Shown: positions 26,877-36,000 of the stretch, piece after piece
Position numbering within the stretch: position 1 is the stretch's first letter
Layout: each line of letters starts with the position of its first letter
Source: Caldanaerobius fijiensis DSM 17918
Lineage (GTDB): Bacteria; Bacillota; Thermoanaerobacteria; Thermoanaerobacterales; Caldanaerobiaceae
NCBI RefSeq assembly: GCF_900129075.1
Contig: NZ_FQVH01000006.1
Location: forward strand, 1 to 64,000
Direction: 5' to 3'
Length of the DNA stretch: 64,000 nucleotides
Program-made: the position numbers and the translations under genes
The notes under the pieces: model-generated
Database searches by the model: none
What the model was told of the DNA's origin: nothing
Seen by the model: only the letters and a program-made list of their open reading frames with translations

Positions 26877-28286
26877 TCATCTCTCATATATGGGTTTTGC
26901 TAATTCAGCATCTATCTTTTTCTTTACGTCATCCAGTAATGCCTTGGGATCTCCTTTGCCTTGCAGCGCATTATTTATAGCCTCGCCCATAAAACCAGCC
27001 AATGTCCCCGTTACCGGTGTGGCAGGCACAGGATTAGTCTTTGGGAATATGTCATCTATTAATTTTTTATAATGCGGATCTAACTTATTCTCAAATTCTT
27101 TATTAACAGATGGCAACGGTGAAAGGTCACCCAATATTGACAGGGTACTAGACATCAACATTTCCTGCCCTTCTTTGCCAGTTATAAACTTAATGAATTC
27201 CCATGCTGCATCCCTATGTTTTGCACCTTTAGGTATCGCCACGGCAGCTCCACCACCCCATGCAGGTGAATAGTCACCAACACCTGTAGTCGGTAAAGGA
27301 GCAAAATCCCATTCAAAAGATATATTATTATCTGGTTTAATCAAATTAGGTATCTCATAGCTTCCACTATACCTCATGGCCACTCTTCCTGCATAGAACG
27401 GATCTGTATTCAATTTCAATTGATTTGCCATTTGATTTACTTTATCATAACCATATTTTTGTGCATATCCAACTATCCATTGTAGTGATTTTACAATATT
27501 AGGATCATTAGGTGTTATATTACCATTGCTGTTAACCATTTTCCCACCAAATAAATACGTTACAGAAACCCAATGTGATCCTTGACCCCACCATGGCACG
27601 TATCCTAATTGTGTATAGTTTCCATTAGCATCTTTTATCGTCAATTTCTCAGCCATCTGGTCCAGCTCATCTATGGTCTTGGGAGGACTATTAGGATCTA
27701 ATCCTGCTTTTTTAAATAAAGTTTTATTATATAAAAGTGCTCTTGTATCACTTTGAAGCGGCATAGCATATTGTTTGCCATTGTATATACACGCTTCCCA
27801 AGGTCCTTGATAATAATCATTAGCATTTATACCGTCCCTTTTTACAAGGTCAGATATATCTTCAAGAAGAGCTTTTGCAGCCCATTCTGGCACGCAACTT
27901 CTCTCACCGTTAACTATATCTGGTGGATTGTTCCCTGCAATAGCAGAAATAAGTTTTGTATCAAAGCCAGTAAAATTTCCATCACTCCACGGAAGTATTA
28001 CTAACCTTACTCGAATATTCTTATGGGTCTTATTAAAAGAATCTACAGCTTTCTTAAGTGCTGCCATTTGATCAGCGCCCCAATCAGGTTGCCAAAAAGT
28101 TACCTCAGTCACTCCGTTTGCATTGGCATTTTTAGACTTCTGTGAAACACTTTGAGAACCTTTATTCTTTTCACTACTTGGCGTTGTGTGTTTTGTATCT
28201 TTATTACCACATCCCGAAAGCAATAATGCACCTATCATCGCAATAATCATAATAATGCTAAAAAGCCTTCTTACATTTGACATCAT
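26877..28286 (-). CDS. Sugar ABC transporter solute-binding lipoprotein (SBP2)
   Basis: A 469-residue paralogue of SBP1 with the same lipoprotein signal (LLLSGCG) and the same C-terminal tail. The binding domain (VTEVTFWQPDW, GNNPPDIVNGERS, AWEFIKFITGKEGQ) differs in the expected ligand-contact segments, so it may take a different sugar. ATG start after GAGGGGGTT. It lies 79 bp after an intact MalG-type permease. The frame is intact and shows no sign of decay. Confidence 0.9.
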   Translation of the reverse strand: MMSNVRRLFSIIMIIAMIGALLLSGCGNKDTKHTTPSSEKNKGSQSVSQKSKNANANGVTEVTFWQPDWGADQMAALKKAVDSFNKTHKNIRVRLVILPWSDGNFTGFDTKLISAIAGNNPPDIVNGERSCVPEWAAKALLEDISDLVKRDGINANDYYQGPWEACIYNGKQYAMPLQSDTRALLYNKTLFKKAGLDPNSPPKTIDELDQMAEKLTIKDANGNYTQLGYVPWWGQGSHWVSVTYLFGGKMVNSNGNITPNDPNIVKSLQWIVGYAQKYGYDKVNQMANQLKLNTDPFYAGRVAMRYSGSYEIPNLIKPDNNISFEWDFAPLPTTGVGDYSPAWGGGAAVAIPKGAKHRDAAWEFIKFITGKEGQEMLMSSTLSILGDLSPLPSVNKEFENKLDPHYKKLIDDIFPKTNPVPATPVTGTLAGFMGEAINNALQGKGDPKALLDDVKKKIDAELAKPIYER

Positions 28287-28365
28287 TGTAACCCCCTCAA
28301 ATCTGCCTTAAGTGTTAAAACTATTTAATAGATATATTGATTTGAGACCCTATTTTGAAAGTGAG

Positions 28366-29337
28366 TTACCCAACTATACCCGATCTCTCTATGCCTTTCA
28401 TAAACTGCTTTTGTAATATTAAGTATAATATCAGCATAGGAAGAACTACCAAAAATGTAGCTGCCATTACTACTGTTATGCTAAGCTCTTCTCCTGTCCT
28501 TCCTATCGCCAATTGTTCAAGTTGTTGATATAGTCTTGGAAGCATCATAGGTAATGTAAATTTTTCAAAAGAATTCAAATATACTGTTGGCTCAAAGTAA
28601 TCATTCCAGTGCCAGACCAGTGAGAGTATACTGGTAACCAATATAGCTGGTTGACTCACAGGCATGATTATATTCCAGTAAATCCTGAAGCTACTGCATC
28701 CATCAATTATAGCTGCTTCTTCCAATTCATAAGGTAAACCTCTGAAGAATTGTCTGAAAATAAAGATGAACAATGCACCTCTCAGACCTGCACCCAAAAA
28801 ACTCGGTACAATGATGGGAAGATATGTATCCATCCATCCTAAGGCCTTGTACTGAATAAAAAGAGGTATTATGAGAGATTGTGGTGGAATGATAAGCGTA
28901 AACATCGCCAGCATAAATAGTACTTCTCTGCCGGGAAACTTAAATCTGGCAAAACCGTAACCAACAAAAGAACATGATATGACCTGCCCTGCCATTGGCA
29001 CAATAGATAGAATCGCAGAATTTTTTAAATACAGAGGATATGATAACAATTTGTATGCTATTGCATAATTCTTTACTTCCATGCTGCGCGGTATCCATCT
29101 TATCGACATGTCCAGCAGATCCACAGGTGTCTTAAGTGATGTGCTTATCATGTATATAAATGGATAAAGAAATACAAAGGACATATCTATCAGTAAAACG
29201 TATACGGCCAATTTGAAAATCAAGCGCCCCCATCGGCTTTTACTTTTGGCCATCTCCATATACCGTCTAATTCTAAAACTAGACCACATCTTTTTTCGGG
29301 AAGCCACAGGTAACTGCGAGGCCAGTTCAGCCCTCAA
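28366..29337 (-). CDS. CUT1 sugar ABC permease, MalG type
   Basis: A 323-residue permease with the coupling loop EAAIIDGCSSFRIYWNIIMP and C-terminus MKGIERSGIVG. The start is placed at TTG 29337, directly after GGGAGGTGA. The frame stays open further upstream only because a 27-bp segment holding the ribosome site and TTG has been duplicated in frame, so a second start at TTG 29364 is also possible. No MalF partner is adjacent; the MalF-type genes are 3-10 kb downstream in the same locus. Confidence 0.82.
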   Translation of the reverse strand: MRAELASQLPVASRKKMWSSFRIRRYMEMAKSKSRWGRLIFKLAVYVLLIDMSFVFLYPFIYMISTSLKTPVDLLDMSIRWIPRSMEVKNYAIAYKLLSYPLYLKNSAILSIVPMAGQVISCSFVGYGFARFKFPGREVLFMLAMFTLIIPPQSLIIPLFIQYKALGWMDTYLPIIVPSFLGAGLRGALFIFIFRQFFRGLPYELEEAAIIDGCSSFRIYWNIIMPVSQPAILVTSILSLVWHWNDYFEPTVYLNSFEKFTLPMMLPRLYQQLEQLAIGRTGEELSITVVMAATFLVVLPMLILYLILQKQFMKGIERSGIVG

Positions 29338-29386
29338 TTTCTCACCTCCCCCTCTAAACCTCAATTTCTCACCTCCCCCTCTAAAA
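29333..29386 (-). repeat. 27-bp tandem duplication of a ribosome binding site and TTG start
   Basis: Two copies (29333-29359 and 29360-29386) agree at 26 of 27 positions. Each contains GGGGGAGGTGAG followed by AAATTG. Because 27 is divisible by three, both TTG codons are in the permease frame. Confidence 0.85.
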
Positions 29387-29622
29387 AACAGATAAACCAC
29401 GTCTCAGTAAACATATTGTCGCAATTTTAAACATATTTAGATACTTCGTGTTTTACTTCGAACGAATTCTACCATAGTACATTATATATATGGTAAGCTC
29501 TAAATATTACTCGTGCTTTTCACAATTTCTCCATTTTTACCCTATATATCATTAGAATGACTTTATTTCCATGACAAGCGCTGTTATCATTAAAATTTTT
29601 TTATAACACTTCTGTCAAAGGC

Positions 29623-29671
29623 AAAAAAATTAGGCCTGCCTCTATAACAATAAATAGGCACGCCTAATTTT
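29623..29671 (-). terminator. Terminator after the URO-D family gene
   Basis: On the minus strand AAATTAGGC(GTG)CCT pairs with AGGCAGGCCTAATTT across a loop and is followed by TTTTTTT. It separates the tRNA/URO-D unit from the carbohydrate operon. Between 29401 and 29622 I see no gene; the carbohydrate operon promoter should lie there, with a weak TATAAT at 29486-29481. Confidence 0.7.
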
Positions 29672-29694
29672 ATCAGTTAATTTTATTTTTTACT

Positions 29695-30765
29695 TTAGCC
29701 ATTTAGTTTTTCTCTCCACTCCAGAAGTTCATAGGCCTTATCTTCGCTATCACAATATACCGACACATAAACACCTTCAGGGGAAATCCTCTCAAAAAGC
29801 CATGATATCTTCTCAGGATCAGCTCCATTTAAAACCAGCAATTTGCCTTTATTCTGAATCCTCTCATACAATTCTAGCCATGCCTCTGAATCCACATTTT
29901 CATTACCGGCGCCAGGAACCCACTGTATCCCATCTATCTCATCTATATCCAGCAATATATCAAGATGCGGGATCTCGCCAGGTCCATCCCAATGGTATAT
30001 GGTGTGATCAAGTCTGCGGGCCTGCTCTCTCAAATATGGGGCCACAAATTTTTCAAACATCTCTGGCGATATCATTACAGAAAAATCACACTGTATGGGA
30101 TACCACTTTGTAGGACACCATAAACCCATCCATGCAGAAGTTCCTTCCATATACTGTGACAGTATATTGTTGAGTTCATCGTAGCAAATATGCCATAATT
30201 CCAGAATCCTATCCATTGCGTTTATAACTCTTTCAGGTTGGTCAATGAGATCGTACAAAAGGTTTTCCGTACCTCTTAAAGAAGCCAGAATATCCATAAT
30301 GCCACCCAAATCCGTCATCCCTGTTAAAAATTTACCTTGACTACGTTTTCCTATCAAATGAGCTAATGTCTTGGTATAAACCCACCATTCATTATCCTGC
30401 TTTAAAGAAATAAGGGCCTTTTCTATATCATCCCACTCCATAGGATGCTCAAACCACGCAGTATCGCCGCTAAACCCTAAAAAACCCGTAATATAAGCTG
30501 CCATTACTCCTGGACCCAGATTTAACCATAAATTTGGATATGATTCTCCCAGGAACAAAAAATCTTCTGCCATTGCCTCAAAATTATCTACTGCTTTTTC
30601 TGGATCGCCCTTTTCCCTCAATAAATCCCAACCGTTCCATTCATACTCCTGATGCCTGCGAAATTTCTTGGGTGCGTTTATACTGAGAAGCGGTTTTTTT
30701 AGCTCTTTATTCCACCACTTTTCATATTGTGATTTTGTCTCTTCCCAACATTCTTTATAAAGCAC
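29695..30765 (-). CDS. Uroporphyrinogen decarboxylase/methyltransferase-fold protein
   Basis: A 356-residue protein of the URO-D superfamily, which includes HemE and cobalamin-dependent MtaA-type methyltransferases. The late barrel segment LDHTIYHWDGPGEIPHLDILL and GIQWVPGAG resemble the family, but the HemE substrate motif is not seen, so heme synthesis is unlikely. Such proteins are frequent near sugar transporter loci in Clostridia with no proven role. GTG start after AAAGGGGG. It begins 50 bp after tRNA-Thr with no visible terminator or promoter between, so it may be read from the tRNA promoter. Confidence 0.65.
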   Translation of the reverse strand: MLYKECWEETKSQYEKWWNKELKKPLLSINAPKKFRRHQEYEWNGWDLLREKGDPEKAVDNFEAMAEDFLFLGESYPNLWLNLGPGVMAAYITGFLGFSGDTAWFEHPMEWDDIEKALISLKQDNEWWVYTKTLAHLIGKRSQGKFLTGMTDLGGIMDILASLRGTENLLYDLIDQPERVINAMDRILELWHICYDELNNILSQYMEGTSAWMGLWCPTKWYPIQCDFSVMISPEMFEKFVAPYLREQARRLDHTIYHWDGPGEIPHLDILLDIDEIDGIQWVPGAGNENVDSEAWLELYERIQNKGKLLVLNGADPEKISWLFERISPEGVYVSVYCDSEDKAYELLEWREKLNG

Positions 30766-30814
30766 AAAAATCCCCCTTTTTTACAAAATAATCTATAAAA
30801 ATTTAAATAAATAA

Positions 30815-30887
30815 AGCTGGCAATAGGACTTGAACCTACAACCTGCTGATTACAAGTCAGCTGCTCTACCGATTGAGCTATGCCAGC
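30815..30887 (-). tRNA. tRNA-Thr (TGT)
   Basis: A 73-nt cloverleaf on the minus strand with acceptor GCTGGCA/TGCCAGC, D-arm, anticodon loop CTTGTAATC giving anticodon TGT, and T-arm GGTTCAAGTCC. No CCA is encoded; the discriminator is T, as usual for bacterial tRNA-Thr. Confidence 0.95.
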
Positions 30888-30896
30888 AATATGCAG

Positions 30897-30968
30897 TGAC
30901 CCCGACGGGATTCGAACCCATGTTACCGCCGTGAAAGGGCGATGTCTTAACCACTTGACCACGGGGCC
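30897..30968 (-). tRNA. tRNA-Glu (TTC)
   Basis: A 72-nt tRNA on the minus strand with acceptor GGCCCCG/CGGGGTC, anticodon loop CCTTTCACG giving TTC, and T-arm GGGTTCGAATCCC. It lies nine bases before tRNA-Thr. Confidence 0.96.
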
Positions 30969-30986
30969 ATATTTAATTGTCAATAG

Positions 30987-31059
30987 TCGGGGCGGAGGGA
31001 TTTGAACCCCCGACCTCATGGTCCCAAACCACGCGCGCTCCCAACTGCGCCACGCCCCG
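30987..31059 (-). tRNA. tRNA-Pro (TGG)
   Basis: A 73-nt tRNA on the minus strand with acceptor CGGGGCG/CGCCCCG, anticodon loop GTTTGGGAC giving TGG, and T-arm GGGGGTTCAAATCCC. First tRNA of the Pro-Glu-Thr cluster. Confidence 0.96.
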
Positions 31060-31075
31060 AATAACGACAATATGT

Positions 31076-31104
31076 ATTTTACTAAATCTAATATCAAATA
31101 TCAA
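31076..31104 (-). promoter_or_regulatory. Promoter of the tRNA cluster
   Basis: TTGATA (31104-31099) and TAAAAT (31081-31076) on the minus strand with 17-bp spacing, ending 16 bp before the tRNA-Pro 5' end. Confidence 0.65.
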
Positions 31105-31202
31105 TACTCAAATTCAGCCAAATTACGCCGATTTTACGGTTATATAGCTATTTTTCTCTTGTTTTCTCGCTATATCTTATATTATCTCCGTTCTTCTTCT
31201 TT

Positions 31203-31257
31203 TGTAAATTAAATGTAACATCTATGTAACAACAAACTCTACTTTATATTGTATAAT
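31203..31257 (+). promoter_or_regulatory. Promoter with three 11-bp-spaced TGTAA repeats
   Basis: TGTAAA at 31203 and TGTAACA at 31214 and 31225 recur with a period of 11 bp, ending 20 bp before a TATAAT box at 31252-31257 that has no good -35. Direct repeats of this period upstream of a -10 are how Pho-type response regulators (PhoB/PhoP) bind. The regulator is not in the window. Confidence 0.45.
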
Positions 31258-31301
31258 TAAACTACCCATTGGTAATTATTTCGAGGTTAGGAGGAACAAA
31301 T

Positions 31302-33656
31302 ATGAAAAATTTTTTAAAACCGTTCGTAATTTTATTTCTTTTATTTACGCTTACCGCCTTTTTTTCGCCAGCATATGGCTATACAGTGCTGGACACCAGA
31401 ATCCAGAGTGAAACTATTACAGAAGGTGTTGTGAGGCAGTATATAAAAAAGTATACATCGACAGGCTGGTTATATTTGAATGTGCTAAAAGTAGACCTTA
31501 AAAATCCTTATATAACACTGAATGCCATCATAAATGACAAAAGATTATCAAACAAAGAATCTGTTTTACGCATGGCCACTGATAGCGGTGCAATTGCCGC
31601 TATAAACGGAGATTTTTTTGCTCCAACGATCAGCAGTGAACCATCCCAATCCATCGGTGTTCTCATAAAAGACGGTCAGATCCTATCATATGCCAATCCA
31701 GGCAAAGATTTTGCTACTTTCAGCTTTACATATGATAAAATACCAGACATATCCCTGTGGGATTACACCACATTGAAAGTCGTCGCACCTGATGGTAGCA
31801 GCGCTCCTATAGACCGTATCAACAAGTTTAGCGATTTCAACAACATAACATTATATGATAGGATGTGGAGAGATACTACATATGGTGTTTCTAAAGACTG
31901 CCCTGGTATGGTGGAAGTAATTATAGATAAGAATAATACAGTACTAGAAGTACGGGATAAGCAACCTCCTACAAATATACCCGTTGGTGGATATGTACTG
32001 GCATCTTCTAATTTGGATAAGAGGAACTTTTTGCTCAAACTTAAGCCAGGTGATGTTATAAAGATTCAGGTGTCTCCATTTATAGAAAAACTGAAAACAG
32101 CCGTAGGTGGCGGAGCCATGCTTATAAAAGACGGCAATATACTCCCACCACCTGCCAATAAAAATGCCTTTCCTCAGCACGATACTCCTGCAGCCAGAAC
32201 GGCTATAGGTTATACTCAAGACATGCGATATATCATCATGCTGGTTGTAGATAAAAGTGCTCCAAATTCCATAGGTTTAACATATAATGAACTGGCACAA
32301 GAAATGAAGGCCCTTGGAGCATATAATGCCATGAGCTTTGATGGCGGAGGATCTTCAACAATGGTAGCAAGGCCTTACGGTAGTAATAATCTTACAGCTG
32401 TTGCAAAAGGAAGCCAGGGTGAGTGGTTAAGACCTGTGTCCAACGGAATAGGTGTCTTTTCCACGGCGCCCAAAGGTGATGCCGCCAAATTGATACTTAA
32501 AGTCGACGACACCAATACATATACAAATGTGCCTAGAACCATTCAGGTCCTGGCAGTTGACGCCCACGATAATCCTGTAGATATTGATCAATCAAAAATT
32601 TCATTTGATGTAAAAGGCATCAACGGTTCAATGAATGGCAATTTATTTACGCCTTACACTCCAGGGAATGCTGTAATAACGGCTATTTATGGTAATATCT
32701 CAAATAGTATTACTATAAACGTGTTAAATGATGTGGCAGAGCTGAAATCATCGCCTGTTAACATAGATCCAGGGCAAAAGAAAAATATCATCATTTACGC
32801 TAAAGACTATAGTGGAAAAAGAGCACAACTAAATTTAAGCGACGTAAACTATAAAATTTATGGTAACATCGGTTATATAGAAGGCGATACATTTATAGCA
32901 AACAATAAAGATAGCAGCGGCTTTATAGCTGTTGATTTTAGAGGGTATAAACTGAATATACCTGTTAAAGTAGGTGAAGGTTCTCAAATTGATACAAGCT
33001 TATTACCCGCTGAAACCAATTTTATAGATGTCGACAAAGACAACCGAGTTATTGTAAACCCAGATTTAAAAATAGCCGTCATCGGTCAAACCAAAGTTAA
33101 AACCCTATTTGACTTATATATGATGAGAAAATTTATAAATGAAGCCAACAAAAACAATATGCTGGTCGTAGCTATGGGAAGCAATGAAAGTAAATTGTTA
33201 AAAGAATTGAAAAAGACACCTATTACCACTGATACTCGTGGAGCATATATATATGGAAATTCCACATTTATCGTCTTAGATACATCAAAAGGTGGAATAA
33301 GGGAAACAGATCCAGAACAATGGATATGGCTTAAGGATCAGCTCAAAAACATTAAAACCGATAATATCTTTATTGTAATGCCTACAAATGTATGGGGAAC
33401 AGGTGGTTTCAAAGATCCTGAAGAATCCCGACTATTAGAAGATCTATTGATAGAAGTAAAAAATAATGGAAAAAACGTATGGGTACTTCAAAATGGACAG
33501 AATAGATTATATACCACCGTTAACGATGGTATAAGATATATATCTACTAATGGCCTCTTAAATAGCTCTCCAAAAAAAATGCGCGATAATATATATTTGA
33601 ATATTTACGTTAAAGGCAAAGATATTTCATATCAGATAAATAGTATTATAAAATGA
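31302..33656 (+). CDS. Secreted phosphodiester glycosidase (NAGPA domain) with degenerate phosphatase-like tail
   Basis: A 784-residue secreted protein. A signal peptide (about 1-25) is followed by a phosphodiester glycosidase domain (about 75-395; IAAINGDFFAPT and NAMSFDGGGSSTMVARP), a beta/Ig-like region (about 400-570) and a C-terminal domain (about 590-775) that resembles metallophosphoesterases in layout (IAVIGQ, VVAMGSNES, FIVMPTNVWG) but lacks the metal-binding Asp/His/Asn set. NAGPA enzymes remove sugars linked through phosphodiesters. ATG at 31302 follows AGGAGG by seven bases. It may act on teichoic-type or exopolysaccharide phosphodiesters. Confidence 0.82.
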   Translation: MKNFLKPFVILFLLFTLTAFFSPAYGYTVLDTRIQSETITEGVVRQYIKKYTSTGWLYLNVLKVDLKNPYITLNAIINDKRLSNKESVLRMATDSGAIAAINGDFFAPTISSEPSQSIGVLIKDGQILSYANPGKDFATFSFTYDKIPDISLWDYTTLKVVAPDGSSAPIDRINKFSDFNNITLYDRMWRDTTYGVSKDCPGMVEVIIDKNNTVLEVRDKQPPTNIPVGGYVLASSNLDKRNFLLKLKPGDVIKIQVSPFIEKLKTAVGGGAMLIKDGNILPPPANKNAFPQHDTPAARTAIGYTQDMRYIIMLVVDKSAPNSIGLTYNELAQEMKALGAYNAMSFDGGGSSTMVARPYGSNNLTAVAKGSQGEWLRPVSNGIGVFSTAPKGDAAKLILKVDDTNTYTNVPRTIQVLAVDAHDNPVDIDQSKISFDVKGINGSMNGNLFTPYTPGNAVITAIYGNISNSITINVLNDVAELKSSPVNIDPGQKKNIIIYAKDYSGKRAQLNLSDVNYKIYGNIGYIEGDTFIANNKDSSGFIAVDFRGYKLNIPVKVGEGSQIDTSLLPAETNFIDVDKDNRVIVNPDLKIAVIGQTKVKTLFDLYMMRKFINEANKNNMLVVAMGSNESKLLKELKKTPITTDTRGAYIYGNSTFIVLDTSKGGIRETDPEQWIWLKDQLKNIKTDNIFIVMPTNVWGTGGFKDPEESRLLEDLLIEVKNNGKNVWVLQNGQNRLYTTVNDGIRYISTNGLLNSSPKKMRDNIYLNIYVKGKDISYQINSIIK

Positions 33657-33670
33657 ATAATTAAGTTAAA

Positions 33671-33710
33671 AAGTGTACTTAAAATGTTTGAATCTTAAGT
33701 ACACTTTTTT
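33671..33710 (+). terminator. Terminator of the phosphodiester glycosidase gene
   Basis: AAGTGTACTTAA (33671-33682) pairs with TTAAGTACACTT (33695-33706), followed by a T run. Confidence 0.88.
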
Positions 33711-33771
33711 ATTGCCAAGAATATATTTGTAATATAGCAAACATAGAATAAAAAAATAGGGAGATGAAAAA

Positions 33772-34317
33772 ATGGCTTTCTTACCTGGTCGCATTGATGA
33801 GAGAATAAACTATACTCATCCCAACGCTATCAATTTTTTAACAAATATACTGTGCAATCTCATTGCACATGACGACGTTTTCTTATGTATAGGCACAGAC
33901 AAATACATAGGAGACGCCCTGGGACCTATAGTAGGGAATAATCTTATAAAAATGCATCCTGATCTCAAAGTTTATGGAACACTAAAGGAACCTGTACACG
34001 CTATAAATATCGTAAAAACCATGCACATGGTGAAGAAAAAACATCCTACCTCCCGAATCGTAGCTATAGATGCATGCCTCGGTGAACCATCAAGCATCGG
34101 CGATATATGTATAAAAAACCAACCTTTATTCCCAGGCAAAGGGGTAGGTAAAAACCTTCCACCTGTAGGTGATATCTCTATCATAGGTATTATAGATGTA
34201 TACGAGATGTATTCGCTGCGTAATACCAGACTAAGCCTGATCATGGACATGGCAGATATTATATCGCTGAGCATATCAATGTCATTACATAGCCTTCAGT
34301 ATAGACAATATCGATGA
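33772..34317 (+). CDS. yyaC: Sporulation protein YyaC (DUF1256)
   Basis: A 181-residue protein of the YyaC family, related in fold to the germination protease Gpr and found in endospore formers. The family block [18 protein letters not shown] (about 39-56) and the [13 protein letters not shown] segment are present. ATG start after GGGAGATG. It overlaps the convergent chemoreceptor gene by 33 bp at the 3' end. Its presence is good evidence that the organism sporulates. Confidence 0.9.
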   Translation: MAFLPGRIDERINYTHPNAINFLTNILCNLIAHDDVFLCIGTDKYIGDALGPIVGNNLIKMHPDLKVYGTLKEPVHAINIVKTMHMVKKKHPTSRIVAIDACLGEPSSIGDICIKNQPLFPGKGVGKNLPPVGDISIIGIIDVYEMYSLRNTRLSLIMDMADIISLSISMSLHSLQYRQYR

Positions 34318-35940
34318 TAAGTGCTGTCCCTGCTCATTTATACTACTTATCTGATCATAAATCTCATTTACATTTCTACTGTTATTCTCGTTGACGCTAT
34401 TAAGCATCTCCTGTATCTGCTCCGAAGCAGCCAACAATTCCTGTACCTGCGCTGAAATCTCTTCGGAAATGGCCATTACCTGTTCAACTTCTTGCTGAGA
34501 TTTTTTAGCACCATCTACGTTTTCCGCAGATATTTCTGTTATGCTGGATACAGCAGCTGTTATTGTATCAAAAATCTTTATTATTCGGTTAAATAAATCG
34601 TTTACAGAATAAACTTTTTCAATAGCGGCCTTAGATTTAGACAAATTATCCTTTATGCTTGCAGAAGCCTTATACGCATACTCTGTTATATCCCTTACAA
34701 TCGAATTTATATTCTCGGCATTCTCCGCTGATTGATTGGCTAATTTTCGAATCTCTGTTGCCACCACTGCAAACCCTTTACCATGTTCGCCTGCTCTAGC
34801 TGCTTCAATCGAGGCATTTAACGCCAGGAGATTGGTCTGAGACGATATCGAATGTATAACATTGAGTATTTCACCGATTTGCTGAATCTTTGTATTTAAT
34901 GTATTTATTTCTTCTGAAGACGCATCAATTTCATTCATAATGAGTTTTAGATTTTCTATGGTCTGAATAACTTCACCGCTGCTATCTTTCACCTTTTGTG
35001 ACATTTCATTGATGTCTTTTTCTGCTCCAGATATACTCTGCATAACCATATCTGACGATGAAACCACCTGATCGTTTACTGTTGACACCGTAGATATAGC
35101 TTGTACTACCTGGCTTACAGCATCAGCAATTTGTTTTACTCCATCCACCAATGAATTAAGAGAATCAGTTGCTTCCTGCAGGCTTATGGTATTATTTTTT
35201 GACATTTCCTGAATCTCATTAGACTTTAATGCTACCTTGTTTGAGGACATTTCGATGTTCTCAATATTTTTATGGAGATTGTTTATAAAACTTCTTATCC
35301 TTGAAAACAGTCTTATGCCGCCTATCAAACTTATAAGTATAGCCACTATTCCAACAATGAGTGAAACCATTTCAAGCTGTCTATACTCTTTCTTCATGGC
35401 GTCAAAGCGTTCCGAATAATATTTTGTAAAGCTATTATTAAACACATTCAATGTATCCACCATCATTTTGGAATCGGACATTATGCTGTTAATCAAATCC
35501 GAATCCTTATCAGGATCGTTTGATAGTTTATGAGCATTTTTCATAATTTCCTTATTAAAGTCTATCAACGCAGTTATGTACTCTTTAAAATCCTTATAGT
35601 ATTTACTGCCTTTTGTCTTCTCTATAGAATTTTTAAAATCTAACAATTGATCATTTATATTGGCAGCATCACTTTGTAACGTCTGGGCACCATACGTACC
35701 AGATAAATAATTGCTCAAGTTATTGTTAAACGATATAACCGCAATATCAAGTGTATTAAATTTTACAATCTGATCGGATACTATGCTGTTAATATCGTTT
35801 ATACTTCTTAAATTCCCTACAGAACCCAAATATATAAAAACCGAGAGAAACAAAATAATGATAAAAAGCAATAAAAACGACGTAAGAAGCTCCCGCCTTA
35901 ACGTAAAATTCAGTGATAAGTTTATCTTATGTTTCTTCAA
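34285..35940 (-). CDS. Methyl-accepting chemotaxis protein
   Basis: A 551-residue transducer with an N-terminal membrane helix ([19 protein letters not shown]), an extracellular four-helix-bundle-like sensor (about 45-185), a second helix ([16 protein letters not shown]) and a long cytoplasmic coiled coil with the highly conserved tip [20 protein letters not shown]. It senses an unknown ligand and controls CheA. TTG at 35940 fits a GGAG six bases upstream; the ATG at 35952 has its purine run directly against it. It follows the LacI gene after 60 bp. Confidence 0.92.
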   Translation of the reverse strand: MKKHKINLSLNFTLRRELLTSFLLLFIIILFLSVFIYLGSVGNLRSINDINSIVSDQIVKFNTLDIAVISFNNNLSNYLSGTYGAQTLQSDAANINDQLLDFKNSIEKTKGSKYYKDFKEYITALIDFNKEIMKNAHKLSNDPDKDSDLINSIMSDSKMMVDTLNVFNNSFTKYYSERFDAMKKEYRQLEMVSLIVGIVAILISLIGGIRLFSRIRSFINNLHKNIENIEMSSNKVALKSNEIQEMSKNNTISLQEATDSLNSLVDGVKQIADAVSQVVQAISTVSTVNDQVVSSSDMVMQSISGAEKDINEMSQKVKDSSGEVIQTIENLKLIMNEIDASSEEINTLNTKIQQIGEILNVIHSISSQTNLLALNASIEAARAGEHGKGFAVVATEIRKLANQSAENAENINSIVRDITEYAYKASASIKDNLSKSKAAIEKVYSVNDLFNRIIKIFDTITAAVSSITEISAENVDGAKKSQQEVEQVMAISEEISAQVQELLAASEQIQEMLNSVNENNSRNVNEIYDQISSINEQGQHLSSILSILKAM

Positions 35941-35968
35941 CACACACTCCATCCCCTTTTAGTATGTA

Positions 35969-35994
35969 TTTTAAGCGGCATACGCCGCTTAAAA
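35969..35994 (-). terminator. Hairpin after the LacI regulator gene
   Basis: An 11-bp perfect stem (TTTTAAGCGGC with its complement) with a four-base loop directly follows the LacI stop codon. The tail is not U-rich, so termination may be partial and the chemoreceptor may be co-transcribed. Confidence 0.55.
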
Positions 35995-36000
35995 AATTTT

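Noticed and set aside
26877-28286. SBP2 as a decaying pseudogene
   Set aside because: The frame is intact at full length with lipobox and conserved binding motifs; only the adjacent permease copy decayed.
29401-29600. A cre or LacI operator controlling the carbohydrate operon
   Set aside because: No sequence close to the TGWNANCGNTNWCA pattern was seen, and only a weak -10 is visible.
30699-31097. A 132-codon open frame on the minus strand overlapping the tRNA cluster
   Set aside because: It runs through all three tRNA genes and the start of the URO-D gene in another frame; the cloverleaves fully explain the sequence.
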